64,000 bases of DNA, taken from the NCBI GenBank assembly GCA_022841375.1, contig JALHRQ010000003.1, positions 166,692 to 230,691 of the forward strand, read 5' to 3'. The stretch's first letter is position 1; every line of letters begins with the position of its first letter. Below are positions 1 to 8,043 of the stretch, in pieces. The position numbers and the translations under genes are program-made. Origin of the DNA: Burkholderiales bacterium. GTDB taxonomy: Bacteria; Pseudomonadota; Gammaproteobacteria; Burkholderiales; SG8-41. The notes under the pieces are model-generated. The model worked only from the letters and a program-made list of their open reading frames with translations. It did not search any database and had not been told where the DNA came from.

Positions 1-36
1 CTCAGTTTTCTGACCGGGAACAAGGTTGATCACCAG

Positions 37-1557
37 ATGGCCGATATCAAAAAGGCCAGGGAGATCATTGCCGAACTGCCTGCGGATCCGTTGAAGGCAT
101 TGGCCGATATCACGCAATGGCTGGAAAGCCTGCGTGATACCAAGGCCTTCAAGGTTGACCGCCTGTTCGAGAACATTGATCTGCTCGACGCGGCGGCGAA
201 GAGTCACCAGCGCAAGCTGGGCCAGGATTATTTTGCAACGGCACGCCAGCAAAAATTCCAGGAAAACCGGCTGTGGGCCAGCAGCTTCACGTTCTGTAAA
301 GCGTTGAGCGAGGCGTATCTCGAATGCGTGGCGCGGTTTGATAACACGCAGACCGGCGGCACCGCAATCCGCAAAAACCTGCCGATCATCGTGGCGCGCG
401 CCTTGCGTGCGCTGACGCTGCAGCTGAAATGGGTGCTGGTGCGTTATGGTCCGGTCGATCCGCAAGTGTGGTCTGACATCGGACGGCTCTATCAGTTCGC
501 CGAAGCCACCGGGTTTGCCGCAAGCACGGTGGCGATCTATCCCGGATCGCATGGCGGCGGTTCGGTACACCAGGAGTTTCTGAAGGCGGTGATGCTCAGC
601 GCATCATCGACCGACGGCTTGAGCCCCATGCACCAGGAGCTCGCCGAACGCGCGGTGGCACATTTTTCCCCCGGCTTTCGCATCGCGCGCGAGCCTGGTT
701 CCGGCTGCGGTTATTGTTTCGACATTGCCAATGGCAAACCGCCGTTCCGGGTGATCGGTGGCACCCTGCATTCGTCACCGACGGCGCGTTTTTTTGGCGC
801 TGGTGACGCCCTCGCGCAACTGACCCGTGTTGAATCGGTGATCCGCGAGACCGGTGCGATTCCGTCGGATGTGCATCTCGGCGGCGTGTATGACAACGAT
901 ACGGTGCTGCCGGTATTGCGCCACTTGATCTCTTATTGGTCCGATGATGCGCCGGCGCGCAGCGCTCAGCGCCGGCCGACCGCGACGCGGATGACCGTGC
1001 TCCACGGCATGGCGGAAATTCTCGGCGCGCTCGATCCCGTGAACAGCGACGCGCTGGATTTCAGCGATCCGGGCGAGGCTGAAAATACCGCCGAGAGCTG
1101 GATTGTCGAAAATGTCAGCGACGGCGGATATGGCGCGATTATTCCCGCCGCCAAAAGCGACTGGGTGCGTGTCGGTGCGCTGATCGGCGTCAAAACCGAA
1201 GTCGCCAAACACTGGGGCATCGGCATCATCCGCCGGGTGAGCCGCGATGAACACCAGCAGCGCCGCGTCGGCATCCAGCTGCTGTCCAAGCTGGCCATTC
1301 CGGTGCGCATCGGCAAATCGGCTGGCATGTTTGCGTCGTCTTCCTCCGAACCCACCGATTCAGCGCTGCTGTTGGCCACCACACCCGACAGCAACGGCGA
1401 AGTCGGCGTGGTCTTGCGCGAAGGCATTTACAACTCGCGCGACAGCATCGACATGGTCGTCAACAACAAGCCTTATCTGCTGATGCCGTCGCGTCTTGCC
1501 GAAGGTGGCGAGGATTTCGACTGGGCGATGTTCAAGGTCATGCAGCGGTCGAGTTGA
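37..1557 (+). CDS. PilZ-like domain protein, function unknown
   Basis: Encodes 506 residues from the ATG at 37, but the frame is open back to base 1, so the true start could lie outside the window. No signal peptide or membrane segment is visible. The N-terminal ~300 residues look helical and match nothing I recognise. Residues ~311-420 resemble a PilZ beta-barrel: an arginine cluster at 312-318 (RR, then R five residues on) is followed by N359-V-S-D-G-G364, which fits the second PilZ motif ([D/N]xSxxG). PilZ domains bind cyclic di-GMP, so an effector role is possible, but the spacing of the arginine motif is off. It stands alone: the next gene starts 216 bases downstream. Confidence 0.6.
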   Translation: MADIKKAREIIAELPADPLKALADITQWLESLRDTKAFKVDRLFENIDLLDAAAKSHQRKLGQDYFATARQQKFQENRLWASSFTFCKALSEAYLECVARFDNTQTGGTAIRKNLPIIVARALRALTLQLKWVLVRYGPVDPQVWSDIGRLYQFAEATGFAASTVAIYPGSHGGGSVHQEFLKAVMLSASSTDGLSPMHQELAERAVAHFSPGFRIAREPGSGCGYCFDIANGKPPFRVIGGTLHSSPTARFFGAGDALAQLTRVESVIRETGAIPSDVHLGGVYDNDTVLPVLRHLISYWSDDAPARSAQRRPTATRMTVLHGMAEILGALDPVNSDALDFSDPGEAENTAESWIVENVSDGGYGAIIPAAKSDWVRVGALIGVKTEVAKHWGIGIIRRVSRDEHQQRRVGIQLLSKLAIPVRIGKSAGMFASSSSEPTDSALLLATTPDSNGEVGVVLREGIYNSRDSIDMVVNNKPYLLMPSRLAEGGEDFDWAMFKVMQRSS

Positions 1558-1591
1558 AGGTTTGGCTGCCCAGGCTCTTATTTTCAAGTAG

Positions 1592-1604
1592 TTGATTTTA
1601 TTGA
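1592..1604 (+). repeat. AT-rich 13-mer, copy 1
   Basis: Reads TTGATTTTATTGA, inside an AT-rich patch at 1581-1614. It lies 35 bases after the stop of the PilZ-like gene and about 170 bases before the cytochrome start. It is one of eight copies of a shared motif in this window; see findings. Confidence 0.55.
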
Positions 1605-1773
1605 ATTAAATTTTCCCGGTTGCGGAGTCCGGAGGACTAATTCACCGCGGCTTGCGTTGCATCAAATTTCCTGCCCTGACGACTTTGATAATGGCTGCAA
1701 GTCGGAGCCATCGGTTCACCGTTTGCTGCGATGGTGCCGAAACAACAATAATGATCAGAAGAAGGAAAACGCC

Positions 1774-2247
1774 ATGTTGAAAAAACTCATTACCGCACTT
1801 GCAGTTGCTGCTGCAATCACTGCCCCCGCGCTCGCGCAAAACGTGACCTATACCAAGGACATCGCGCCTGTTTTCAAGGAGTTTTGTTCTGAATGCCATG
1901 GCGAGGGTACGCCGCTGTTTAAGGAATTCAAGAAGCAGGAAGAAAAGTTCACCAAGGAAAAGACCGGTCCGCGCATGGACTCCTATCCTTTGCTGATCAC
2001 CCACATCGCCTATCCCGAAACCGGCGCCATTCAGCGCCGGCTGGATGACGGCAAGGCCAGCCCCGGCAGCAAACCCGGCAACATGTATCGTTACCTCGGC
2101 GGCGACGATCAGGAACGGCAGAAGAATCTGGCGCTGTTCAAGGCGTGGTTGGGTGAGGGCGGCTGGAACCTCAACCGCTGGGCTGCGCGCGGCGATGTGC
2201 CGGCGGTGACAAAGGAGCAGCTCGACAAGCTGAAGCTGGCGTATTGA
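1774..2247 (+). CDS. Small exported c-type cytochrome-like protein
   Basis: 157 residues from ATG 1774, which follows a purine-rich AGAAGGAAA ribosome site; a longer in-frame ORF from 1657 lacks this support. Residues 1-20 are a cleavable signal peptide ending ALA-Q. The mature protein opens with a CSECH haem-binding motif (CxxCH), so it should carry one covalent haem in the periplasm. A later methionine in a GNMYRYLG context is a possible distal ligand. The N-terminal style (YTKDIAPVFKEFC) recalls cytochrome domains fused to larger proteins in other bacteria, but here it stands alone. The electron partner cannot be told from the neighbours. A strong hairpin terminator follows 38 bases after the stop. 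Confidence 0.75.
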   Translation: MLKKLITALAVAAAITAPALAQNVTYTKDIAPVFKEFCSECHGEGTPLFKEFKKQEEKFTKEKTGPRMDSYPLLITHIAYPETGAIQRRLDDGKASPGSKPGNMYRYLGGDDQERQKNLALFKAWLGEGGWNLNRWAARGDVPAVTKEQLDKLKLAY

Positions 2248-2285
2248 GTCGACGTACTGAGTCGACGTAACAAGTCGGCGTCAGC

Positions 2286-2333
2286 GGCAACAAAAACGGC
2301 GTGACCCGATCGGGCACGCCGTTTTTTGTTGCC
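2286..2333. terminator. Strong bidirectional terminator
   Basis: A long inverted repeat (GGCAACAAAAACGGCGTG against CACGCCGTTTTTTGTTGCC) has a GC-rich core flanked by A and T runs. It sits between the 3' ends of the rightward cytochrome gene and the leftward CoA-transferase gene and should stop transcription from both sides. Confidence 0.9.
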
Positions 2334-2357
2334 CGCAGGGGCTGAAGTATTGCGGTC

Positions 2358-3557
2358 TCAGGCGAGTTTGGTGGCTCCTGCGGCGGCGAGTGTCTGGATT
2401 TCCGCATCATCGTAACCGGCTTCGCGAAGGATCTCCGCGCTGTGTTCACCCAGCCGTGGTGCCGGACGGTGCGGCATTTCATCGGCCCCCGACCAATGGC
2501 TGGCCAGCGCCATTTCGAGCAGCTTGCCTTCACTGGGATGCACGGTTTGCTTGAAGAATCCGGTGGCGGCGAGATGGGGATCATTGAGCACGTCGCCGAC
2601 GGATTTCATCGGCGCCGACGGAATGTCCGCTTCGCGCAGCAGGTTTTCCCATTCCGCGTTGGTACGCAGTTTCAGATGTTCGGCGGCGAAGGCATAGACC
2701 TCGGCGATGTTGCGCGAACGCGCCCCGTGACTGCTGAAGCGCGGATCGGTTTCGAACATCGCTTCCTGGCCGATCAATTTGAAAAAGGCGCGCCAGTGTT
2801 TGTCGTTGTAAATCAGCACGCACATATAGCCGTCACTGGTTTTGTACGGCGCGCGGTCATGCGCCAGCATGCGCGCATAGCCGTAAGGGCCTTCCGGCGG
2901 ATCGAAGGTGTAGCCGCCCATGTGGTCGGCGAGCACCATCTGGGTGACGGTTTCAAACATCGGCACTTCGACCGACTGGCCCTTGCCGGTGCGGCTGCGC
3001 GCGAACAGCGCGGTGGTCATTGCGTTGACGGCGGCGAGCCCGGTGATGCGGTCGGCAATCGCCAGCGGTGCATACCGCGGCGAAGACGCGCCGGCTTCAT
3101 GGAACAGCGCCGGCATCGCCGACATGCCCTGGATCAGGTCGTCATAGGCCGGCTGCGCGGCATAGGGGCCGCGCTGGCTGAAACCATAGGCGCCGACGTA
3201 AATGATCTGCGGATTGATCGCGGCGACTTCCTCGTAAGACAGCTTCAGCCGCTTCATCGCCTGCGGCCGCACGTTGTAGAACAGCACATCCGCGGTCTTG
3301 ATCATTTTGTGCAGCGCGCCCAGTCCTTCGGGTTTTTTCAGGTCGAGCACTATCGAGCGCTTGTTACGGTTGTGATGCAGGAAAATGTGGCCCATCGCCG
3401 GATGCCGCATCGGTGCAACATGGCGCAGGATATCGCCGTCGGGAGACTCAACCTTGACGATGTCGGCACCGAGGTCGCCGAGCAACTGGGTGGCAAAAGG
3501 GCCCATCACGACCGAGCTCAGGTCGAGGATGCGTACGCCGTCCAAAGGTTGAGTCAC
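2358..3557 (-). CDS. CaiB/BaiF family (class III) CoA-transferase
   Basis: 399 residues, the usual length for family III CoA-transferases, which move CoA between carboxylic acids through an aspartyl intermediate. The N-terminus (GVRILDLSSVVMGP, then LGDLGADIVKVE) is the family signature. Asp169 in IADRITG falls where formyl-CoA transferase has its acyl-carrying aspartate (also residue 169). The donor and acceptor cannot be deduced. A Bug-type receptor gene follows upstream with a 30-base gap and the same direction, suggesting co-expression and a role in activating an imported carboxylate. Cytoplasmic. Confidence 0.9.
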   Translation of the reverse strand: MTQPLDGVRILDLSSVVMGPFATQLLGDLGADIVKVESPDGDILRHVAPMRHPAMGHIFLHHNRNKRSIVLDLKKPEGLGALHKMIKTADVLFYNVRPQAMKRLKLSYEEVAAINPQIIYVGAYGFSQRGPYAAQPAYDDLIQGMSAMPALFHEAGASSPRYAPLAIADRITGLAAVNAMTTALFARSRTGKGQSVEVPMFETVTQMVLADHMGGYTFDPPEGPYGYARMLAHDRAPYKTSDGYMCVLIYNDKHWRAFFKLIGQEAMFETDPRFSSHGARSRNIAEVYAFAAEHLKLRTNAEWENLLREADIPSAPMKSVGDVLNDPHLAATGFFKQTVHPSEGKLLEMALASHWSGADEMPHRPAPRLGEHSAEILREAGYDDAEIQTLAAAGATKLA

Positions 3558-3587
3558 TGCATTTCTCCGCTATGTATTTTATGGTGG

Positions 3588-4553
3588 TTACTCGGGAATG
3601 ATGTTGGCGGCTTTCGCCAGCCGCGCCCATTTTTCCAGTTCGCTTTTCTGGAACTTGCCCAGCTCCACGGGTTTCATCGGATCAACCTGGATGCCGAGCA
3701 CCGCAAAACGTTCGCGCACATCGCTGCGCGCAAGAATTTTTTCCGCCTCGGCGGCGAGGCGGTCGACGATGGGTTGCGGCGTGCCGGCGGGCGCGAACAT
3801 CGCGAACCAGGCGATCAATTCGAAATCCTTCACCGTCTCGGCAATGGCCTGCACGTCGGGCAGCAGCGGGTCGCGCTTGCGGGAGGTGACGCCCAGTCCG
3901 CGCAGTTTTCCCGATTTGACCTGCGGCGCGCCGTTGACCATGTCGGCATAAACCATGTTGATCTGGCCGCTGATCACATCGGCCAGCGCCGGCGGTATGC
4001 TTTTGTACGGCACGTGATTGAGTTCGATGCCGGCCATCTGCTGCAGCATGAATACCGGTACCAGGCTGCCGGCGCTGCCCGAACCCGCGGTGAGTTTTCC
4101 GGGCTGCTGTTTCGCCAACGCGATCAGCTCCTTGATGTTTTTAACCGGCAGCGACGGGTGGGTCACCAGCACGAAGGCGATGGTGCCAACGCGGGCGATC
4201 GGTGCGAAATCGTTTACCGGGTCGTAGTTGATTTTTTTCATCAGACTGGGCGCGGCGGCGCTCGGCGTGTTGGTGCTGATCAGCACGGTGTAGCCGTCCT
4301 TCGGCGATTTGGCGGCGAGTTCGGCACCGATGGTGCCGTTGGCGCCGGCGCGGTTGTCGACGACGATGGGCTGGCCCAGCGCTTCCGCTAAATTTTGACC
4401 GACGGTGCGTGCGACCACGTCGGTGGCGCTGCCCGCGGTAAACGGCACGATGAAACGCACCGGCCGGTTGGGATATTTTTCAATGGCGGCAGCCTGCGCA
4501 ACGCTGGCGGCGATGCAGGCGATTGCGCCCAGAACAACGGCGTATGGTTTCAT
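3588..4553 (-). CDS. Bug (TctC-type) periplasmic solute receptor 1
   Basis: 321 residues. A signal peptide (about residues 1-22) precedes YPNRPVRFIVPFTAGSATD, the hallmark start of Bug receptors, which bind small carboxylates with two water-mediated loops. DNRAGANGTIGAE and VPYKSIPPALADVISGQI are the other family blocks, and the protein ends in IIPE. Bug proteins serve tripartite tricarboxylate transporters, but no TctA or TctB membrane gene is present in this window, so it is an orphan receptor. It lies between the CoA-transferase and an esterase on the same strand, with gaps of 30 and 19 bases, probably one operon. Confidence 0.92.
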   Translation of the reverse strand: MKPYAVVLGAIACIAASVAQAAAIEKYPNRPVRFIVPFTAGSATDVVARTVGQNLAEALGQPIVVDNRAGANGTIGAELAAKSPKDGYTVLISTNTPSAAAPSLMKKINYDPVNDFAPIARVGTIAFVLVTHPSLPVKNIKELIALAKQQPGKLTAGSGSAGSLVPVFMLQQMAGIELNHVPYKSIPPALADVISGQINMVYADMVNGAPQVKSGKLRGLGVTSRKRDPLLPDVQAIAETVKDFELIAWFAMFAPAGTPQPIVDRLAAEAEKILARSDVRERFAVLGIQVDPMKPVELGKFQKSELEKWARLAKAANIIPE

Positions 4554-4572
4554 GACAAGGACTCCCCGGGCC

Positions 4573-5241
4573 TCAGGCCAGCGCGCCGGTCAGCCAGCGG
4601 CCGATATCGGCAACCTCTTCAAGACAGACCGAATGCTGCATCGGGTATTCATGCCATTCCGGCGCATAACCGGCCTGCTGCAGCCGTTCGCGCGAGCTGC
4701 TGCCCATTGCATACGGCACCACCGGATCGTGGGTGCCGTGGGCCATGAACAGTGGTGTGCGGGCGTTGGCCGGTGTTGCCTCCAGGGCAAAACTTTCGGC
4801 CAGCGGCATATAGGTCGACAGCGCCATCACGCCGGCGAGTGTTTCGGGATACCGCAGGCCGGTGTGCAGCGCAATCGCGCCGCCTTGCGAAAAACCGGCG
4901 AGCACGATTTTTTTCGTGGCGATGCCGCGGCTGTTTTCCCGTTCGATCAGCTGGCCGATCTGCGCCTGCGATTCGCGTACACCTTTTTCATCGGCCTTGC
5001 GTGTGTTGCCTTCGAGGTCGCCGAAGGCAATGTCATACCAGGCGCGCATCACGTAGCCGTTATTGATGGTCACCGGCCGCGTCGGCGCGTGCGGGAAAAT
5101 GAACCGGATGCCGGGGGCGCCAGCAAGGTCGAGTTCATTGACAATGGGCACAAAATCATTGCCATCCGCGCCGAGGCCGTGCATCCAGATTACGGCGGCG
5201 GTCGGGTTGGGCTTGGTTTCGAGTTCGATGGTTTCTAGCAT
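4573..5241 (-). CDS. Carboxylesterase / lysophospholipase-like alpha/beta hydrolase
   Basis: 222 residues, typical of the small cytosolic carboxylesterase family that includes bacterial EstB and YpfH. The catalytic triad is visible: Ser118 in GFSQGG, Asp172 in HGTHDPVV and His203 in MQHSV; HGLGADGND near residue 21 supplies the oxyanion loop. It hydrolyses short-chain esters in related proteins; the natural substrate is unknown. It would be the first gene of the leftward esterase-Bug-CoA-transferase group. The start is odd: a heptamer array abuts the ATG, and its coding-strand sequence is C/T-rich with no Shine-Dalgarno. Confidence 0.88.
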   Translation of the reverse strand: MLETIELETKPNPTAAVIWMHGLGADGNDFVPIVNELDLAGAPGIRFIFPHAPTRPVTINNGYVMRAWYDIAFGDLEGNTRKADEKGVRESQAQIGQLIERENSRGIATKKIVLAGFSQGGAIALHTGLRYPETLAGVMALSTYMPLAESFALEATPANARTPLFMAHGTHDPVVPYAMGSSSRERLQQAGYAPEWHEYPMQHSVCLEEVADIGRWLTGALA

Positions 5242-5242
5242 G

Positions 5243-5333
5243 AGTGAGGAGTCAGGAGTGAGGAGTCAGGAGTCAGGAGTCAGGAGTGAGGCGTGAGGGG
5301 TGAGGGGTTAGGAGTGAGGGGTGAAGGGTGAAT
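5243..5333. repeat. Thirteen-unit heptamer tandem array
   Basis: 91 bases divide exactly into 13 units of 7, consensus AGTSAGG (AGTGAGG, AGTCAGG, GGTGAGG and close variants). It lies between the 3' side of mogA and the 5' side of the esterase, ending one base from the esterase ATG. Bases 5350-5373 carry the same motif in inverted orientation (CCTGACACCTCACACC), so the transcript could fold into an imperfect hairpin. A shorter related stretch occurs at 22979-22999. Confidence 0.9.
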
Positions 5334-5376
5334 CCCCGGTGGTTTGTTTCACGCCTGACACCTCACACCTTACAGT

Positions 5377-5994
5377 TTATTTACGCAACGCCGATTTCGG
5401 CCGGAACGCCCTGCATACGGCATCAACGGTTTCAATGTACGGGCCGCCGATCAGGTCGATGCAATAGGGCACTGCGGCGAAAATGCCGTGCACCAGCGGC
5501 TTGCCGGTCTCGTCCTTCAGGCCTTCCAGTGTTTCCTTGATGGCTTTCGGCTGACCGGGCAAATTGATGATCAGCGCGCCGCTCTTGGGCTCCAGGTTGG
5601 AGCGGCGAAAGCGGATCACCGCGACCTGCCGCGACAGGATCGCCGTCGGCACGAACTTCAGGCTGACCTGGCGCATCTGCTCGCCGAAGCCCGGCATCTC
5701 CTTGTCGCCGACCGCCAGTGTGGCTTCGGGTGTGACGTCGCGCAGCGCCGGGCCGGTGCCGCCGGTGGTCAGCACCAGATGACAGCCTTCCGTATCGACC
5801 AGTTCCTTCAGTGTCGCTTCAATCACCGGGCGTTCGTCGGGGATCAGCCGGGTGACGGTGCGCCATCGCGGCGCGCTGATCGCCTGACTGAACCAGTCTT
5901 CCAGCGCGGGAATACCCTCGTCCCTGTAAACGCCCTGTGAAGCGCGGTCGCTGATCGAAACCAGCCCGATGATGAGAGGTGGGGAATTCGCCAT
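5377..5994 (-). CDS. mogA: Molybdopterin adenylyltransferase MogA
   Basis: 205 residues from ATG 5994; an upstream in-frame ATG at 6057 adds 21 residues unlike the family and would overlap darP. MogA adenylylates molybdopterin before molybdenum insertion by MoeA. The start IGLVSISDRASQG and the loop TTGGTGPALRDVTPEA are characteristic of the MogA/MoaB fold and its substrate pocket. A bacterial MogA is normally ~195 residues, so the length fits. It lies 34 bases downstream of darP on the same strand. No molybdoenzyme gene is seen in the window. Confidence 0.93.
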   Translation of the reverse strand: MANSPPLIIGLVSISDRASQGVYRDEGIPALEDWFSQAISAPRWRTVTRLIPDERPVIEATLKELVDTEGCHLVLTTGGTGPALRDVTPEATLAVGDKEMPGFGEQMRQVSLKFVPTAILSRQVAVIRFRRSNLEPKSGALIINLPGQPKAIKETLEGLKDETGKPLVHGIFAAVPYCIDLIGGPYIETVDAVCRAFRPKSALRK

Positions 5995-6028
5995 GGCGCG
6001 GATTATATAGAGGTAGGGGGGGCGGGTT

Positions 6029-6568
6029 TCAATCCGCCGGTGCGTCAGCCGCCGCATTCATGCGGTTACGCGCCTCGACCAGATCGCGGATCATCTGGAA
6101 CAGCGCGCGGAAATGTTTGGGCGGCTTTGCCCGGGCGCGTTCTTCCGCAGTATTGCGGATCAGTGTGCGCAGTTGCTGGCTGTCGGCATCGGGATAGGCG
6201 GCGATGAATTCCGACACCGACTGCGGGTCGGCGAGCAGGCGTTCGCGCCAGCGTTCGATGTGGTGGAGCTGCGCGGTCTGTTCCGCCGAAACCGACAAAA
6301 AGCCGTCGAGCTTGCTGCGAATTGGCGCGGGGTCGTCGACCTGCCGCATCAGCTTGCCGATGTACTGCACCTGGCGGCGCCGTGCCTCGTTGTGTTTCAT
6401 GCCGCGGGCGACCCGCACCGCGTCGCGCAGGCTCTCGGGCAGTTCGATGCTGGCCAGCTGCTGTTCGTTGAGCTCGGTCAGCTCGGCGCCGATGTCCTGC
6501 AGCGCGTCCATGTCGCGCTTGCGCTGGCTCTTGCTGGGCAGGTCGTCGAATTCGGGAGTGTCTTCCAT
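6029..6568 (-). CDS. darP: Ribosome-associated protein DarP (YjgA, DUF615)
   Basis: 179 residues, the standard length. The opening (DLPSKSQRKRDMDALQ), the middle NEARRRQVQYIGKLMR and the C-terminal FRALFQMIRDL are signatures of the YjgA/DUF615 family. DarP binds late 50S ribosomal precursors and helps mature the peptidyl transferase centre. It is divergently arranged with pmbA across 87 bases, a gene order shared by many beta- and gammaproteobacteria, which supports both assignments. mogA follows 34 bases downstream. Confidence 0.94.
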   Translation of the reverse strand: MEDTPEFDDLPSKSQRKRDMDALQDIGAELTELNEQQLASIELPESLRDAVRVARGMKHNEARRRQVQYIGKLMRQVDDPAPIRSKLDGFLSVSAEQTAQLHHIERWRERLLADPQSVSEFIAAYPDADSQQLRTLIRNTAEERARAKPPKHFRALFQMIRDLVEARNRMNAAADAPAD

Positions 6569-6623
6569 GAGTGTTGCGTGGGGAATGGCTGAATTTTGAA
6601 GCTGTTATGATAACGCCCTTTCC

Positions 6624-6642
6624 TGCAGGGCCGGCCCCTGCA
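6624..6642. repeat. Perfect 7-bp inverted repeat in the pmbA leader
   Basis: TGCAGGG, five-base loop CCGGC, then CCCTGCA, ending 13 bases before the pmbA ATG. In the mRNA this would form a GC-rich hairpin next to the ribosome site, where no clear Shine-Dalgarno is seen. It could equally be an operator between darP and pmbA. Confidence 0.6.
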
Positions 6643-6655
6643 TTCCGCAAAAATC

Positions 6656-7996
6656 ATGGCCTCCAATCCGTTTTCCTATACCGACGACACGCTTAAACAG
6701 CTGGTGACTGATGCGCTGACCCATGCCAAAACCCGCGGCGCCACCGCCGCGGACGCTGAAGTCAGCGAAGGCTTCGGGCAGACCGTCACCGTGCGCCAGC
6801 GCGAAGTCGAAACCATTGAATACAACCGCGACAAAGGCATCGGCGTCACCGTCTACATCGGCCAGCAGCGCGGCCACGCCTCCAGCTCGGATCTGTCACC
6901 CGAGGCGCTGCGCGACACCGTCGATGCCGCGCTGGCGATTGCGCGCTTCACCGCCATCGACGACTGCGCCGGACTGGCCGACCCGGACCGCCTCGCACGC
7001 GAATTTCCTGATCTCGACCTGATCCATCCCTGGGACATGCCGGTGGAGCGCGCCATTGAAATGGCGCAGGCCTGCGAAGCTGCGGGGTTCGCGGTCGATA
7101 AAAAAATCACCAATTCCGAAGGCGCGACGGTATCGACGCAGCAGTCGCATTTCATTTACGGCAACACCAACGGTTTTCTGGCGGGTTATCCGAGCTCGCG
7201 TCACAGCATCTGGTGCGCGCTGATTGCCGGCAAGGGTGACGGCATGCAACGCGACGACTGGTATGAAACGGTGCGTGATCCCGCTGATCTGCCGGCGCCC
7301 GACGTCATCGGCCGCAAGGCCGGCCAGCGCGCCGTGGCGCGGCTGAAGGCGCGCAAGGTGCCGACCGAGCAGGTGCCGGTGCTGTTTGAATCCGGCGTGG
7401 CCGCCAGCCTGATGGGGCATTTTGTGTCGGCGGTGTCGGGCGGCAGCCTTTACCGCAAGTCGTCGTTCCTGCTCGACAGCCTCGGCCAGACGGTGTTTTC
7501 GCCGATTGTGCAGATGACCGACCTGCCGCTGATTCCGAAGGGCCTTGCCAGCGGCGCGTTTGATGAAGAAGGCGTGGCGACGCAGGCGCGCGAGATCGTC
7601 AAGGACGGCATGGTGCAAGGTTATTTTCTCGCCAGTTATTCCGCACGCAAGCTCGGCATGCAGTCCACCGGCAATGCCGGCGGCAATCACAACCTGATCA
7701 TGAAAGACACCGGCGAAGATTTTGCGGCGCTGCTGAAAAAAATGGGCCGCGGCCTGCTGGTCACCGAACTGATGGGGCAGGGCGTCAATGCGGTGACCGG
7801 CGACTATTCGCGCGGCGCTGCCGGTTTCTGGGTGGAAGATGGCGTGATCGTTTATCCGGTGCAGGAGATCACCATCGCCGGCAATCTGAAAACGATTTAC
7901 AAAAACATCGTCGCCATCGGCAACGATGTATCGCGGCGCAGTTCGCGTCAGTGCGGTTCGGTGCTGGTCGAAGGCATGACCCTCGCCGGCACATAA
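6656..7996 (+). CDS. pmbA: TldD/PmbA family protease subunit PmbA (TldE)
   Basis: 446 residues, matching PmbA. TldD and TldE/PmbA form a heterodimeric protease that opens and digests unfolded peptides; it matures microcin B17 and affects the CcdA antitoxin in E. coli. PmbA is the non-catalytic half and, as expected, has no HExxxH zinc motif. Recognisable blocks are RQREVETIEYNRDKGIGVTV near the N-terminus and NAGGNHNL, GDYSRGAAGFWVE and NLKTIYKNIVAIGNDV in the C-terminal half. The partner tldD begins at 63258. It is transcribed divergently from darP. Confidence 0.95.
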   Translation: MASNPFSYTDDTLKQLVTDALTHAKTRGATAADAEVSEGFGQTVTVRQREVETIEYNRDKGIGVTVYIGQQRGHASSSDLSPEALRDTVDAALAIARFTAIDDCAGLADPDRLAREFPDLDLIHPWDMPVERAIEMAQACEAAGFAVDKKITNSEGATVSTQQSHFIYGNTNGFLAGYPSSRHSIWCALIAGKGDGMQRDDWYETVRDPADLPAPDVIGRKAGQRAVARLKARKVPTEQVPVLFESGVAASLMGHFVSAVSGGSLYRKSSFLLDSLGQTVFSPIVQMTDLPLIPKGLASGAFDEEGVATQAREIVKDGMVQGYFLASYSARKLGMQSTGNAGGNHNLIMKDTGEDFAALLKKMGRGLLVTELMGQGVNAVTGDYSRGAAGFWVEDGVIVYPVQEITIAGNLKTIYKNIVAIGNDVSRRSSRQCGSVLVEGMTLAGT

Positions 7997-8001
7997 AATA
8001 G

Positions 8002-8014
8002 TGTTTAAAAACAA
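8002..8014 (-). repeat. AT-rich 13-mer, copy 2 (AAACA variant)
   Basis: On the minus strand this reads TTGTTTTTAAACA. It starts 6 bases after the pmbA stop in the 47-base gap before the TRAP receptor gene. It is the only copy antisense to its downstream gene. Confidence 0.5.
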
Positions 8015-8043
8015 ATAGTTATAAGTATTTCGGAGGTCCAGCC

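Noticed and set aside
2442-4391. 649-residue rightward ORF opposite the CoA-transferase and Bug genes
   Set aside because: It is antisense to two clear family proteins, has Arg/His-rich low-complexity composition and no ribosome site; long antisense frames are expected in GC-rich coding DNA.
5243-5333. CRISPR array
   Set aside because: Units are 7 bases with no spacers, and no cas genes are present.
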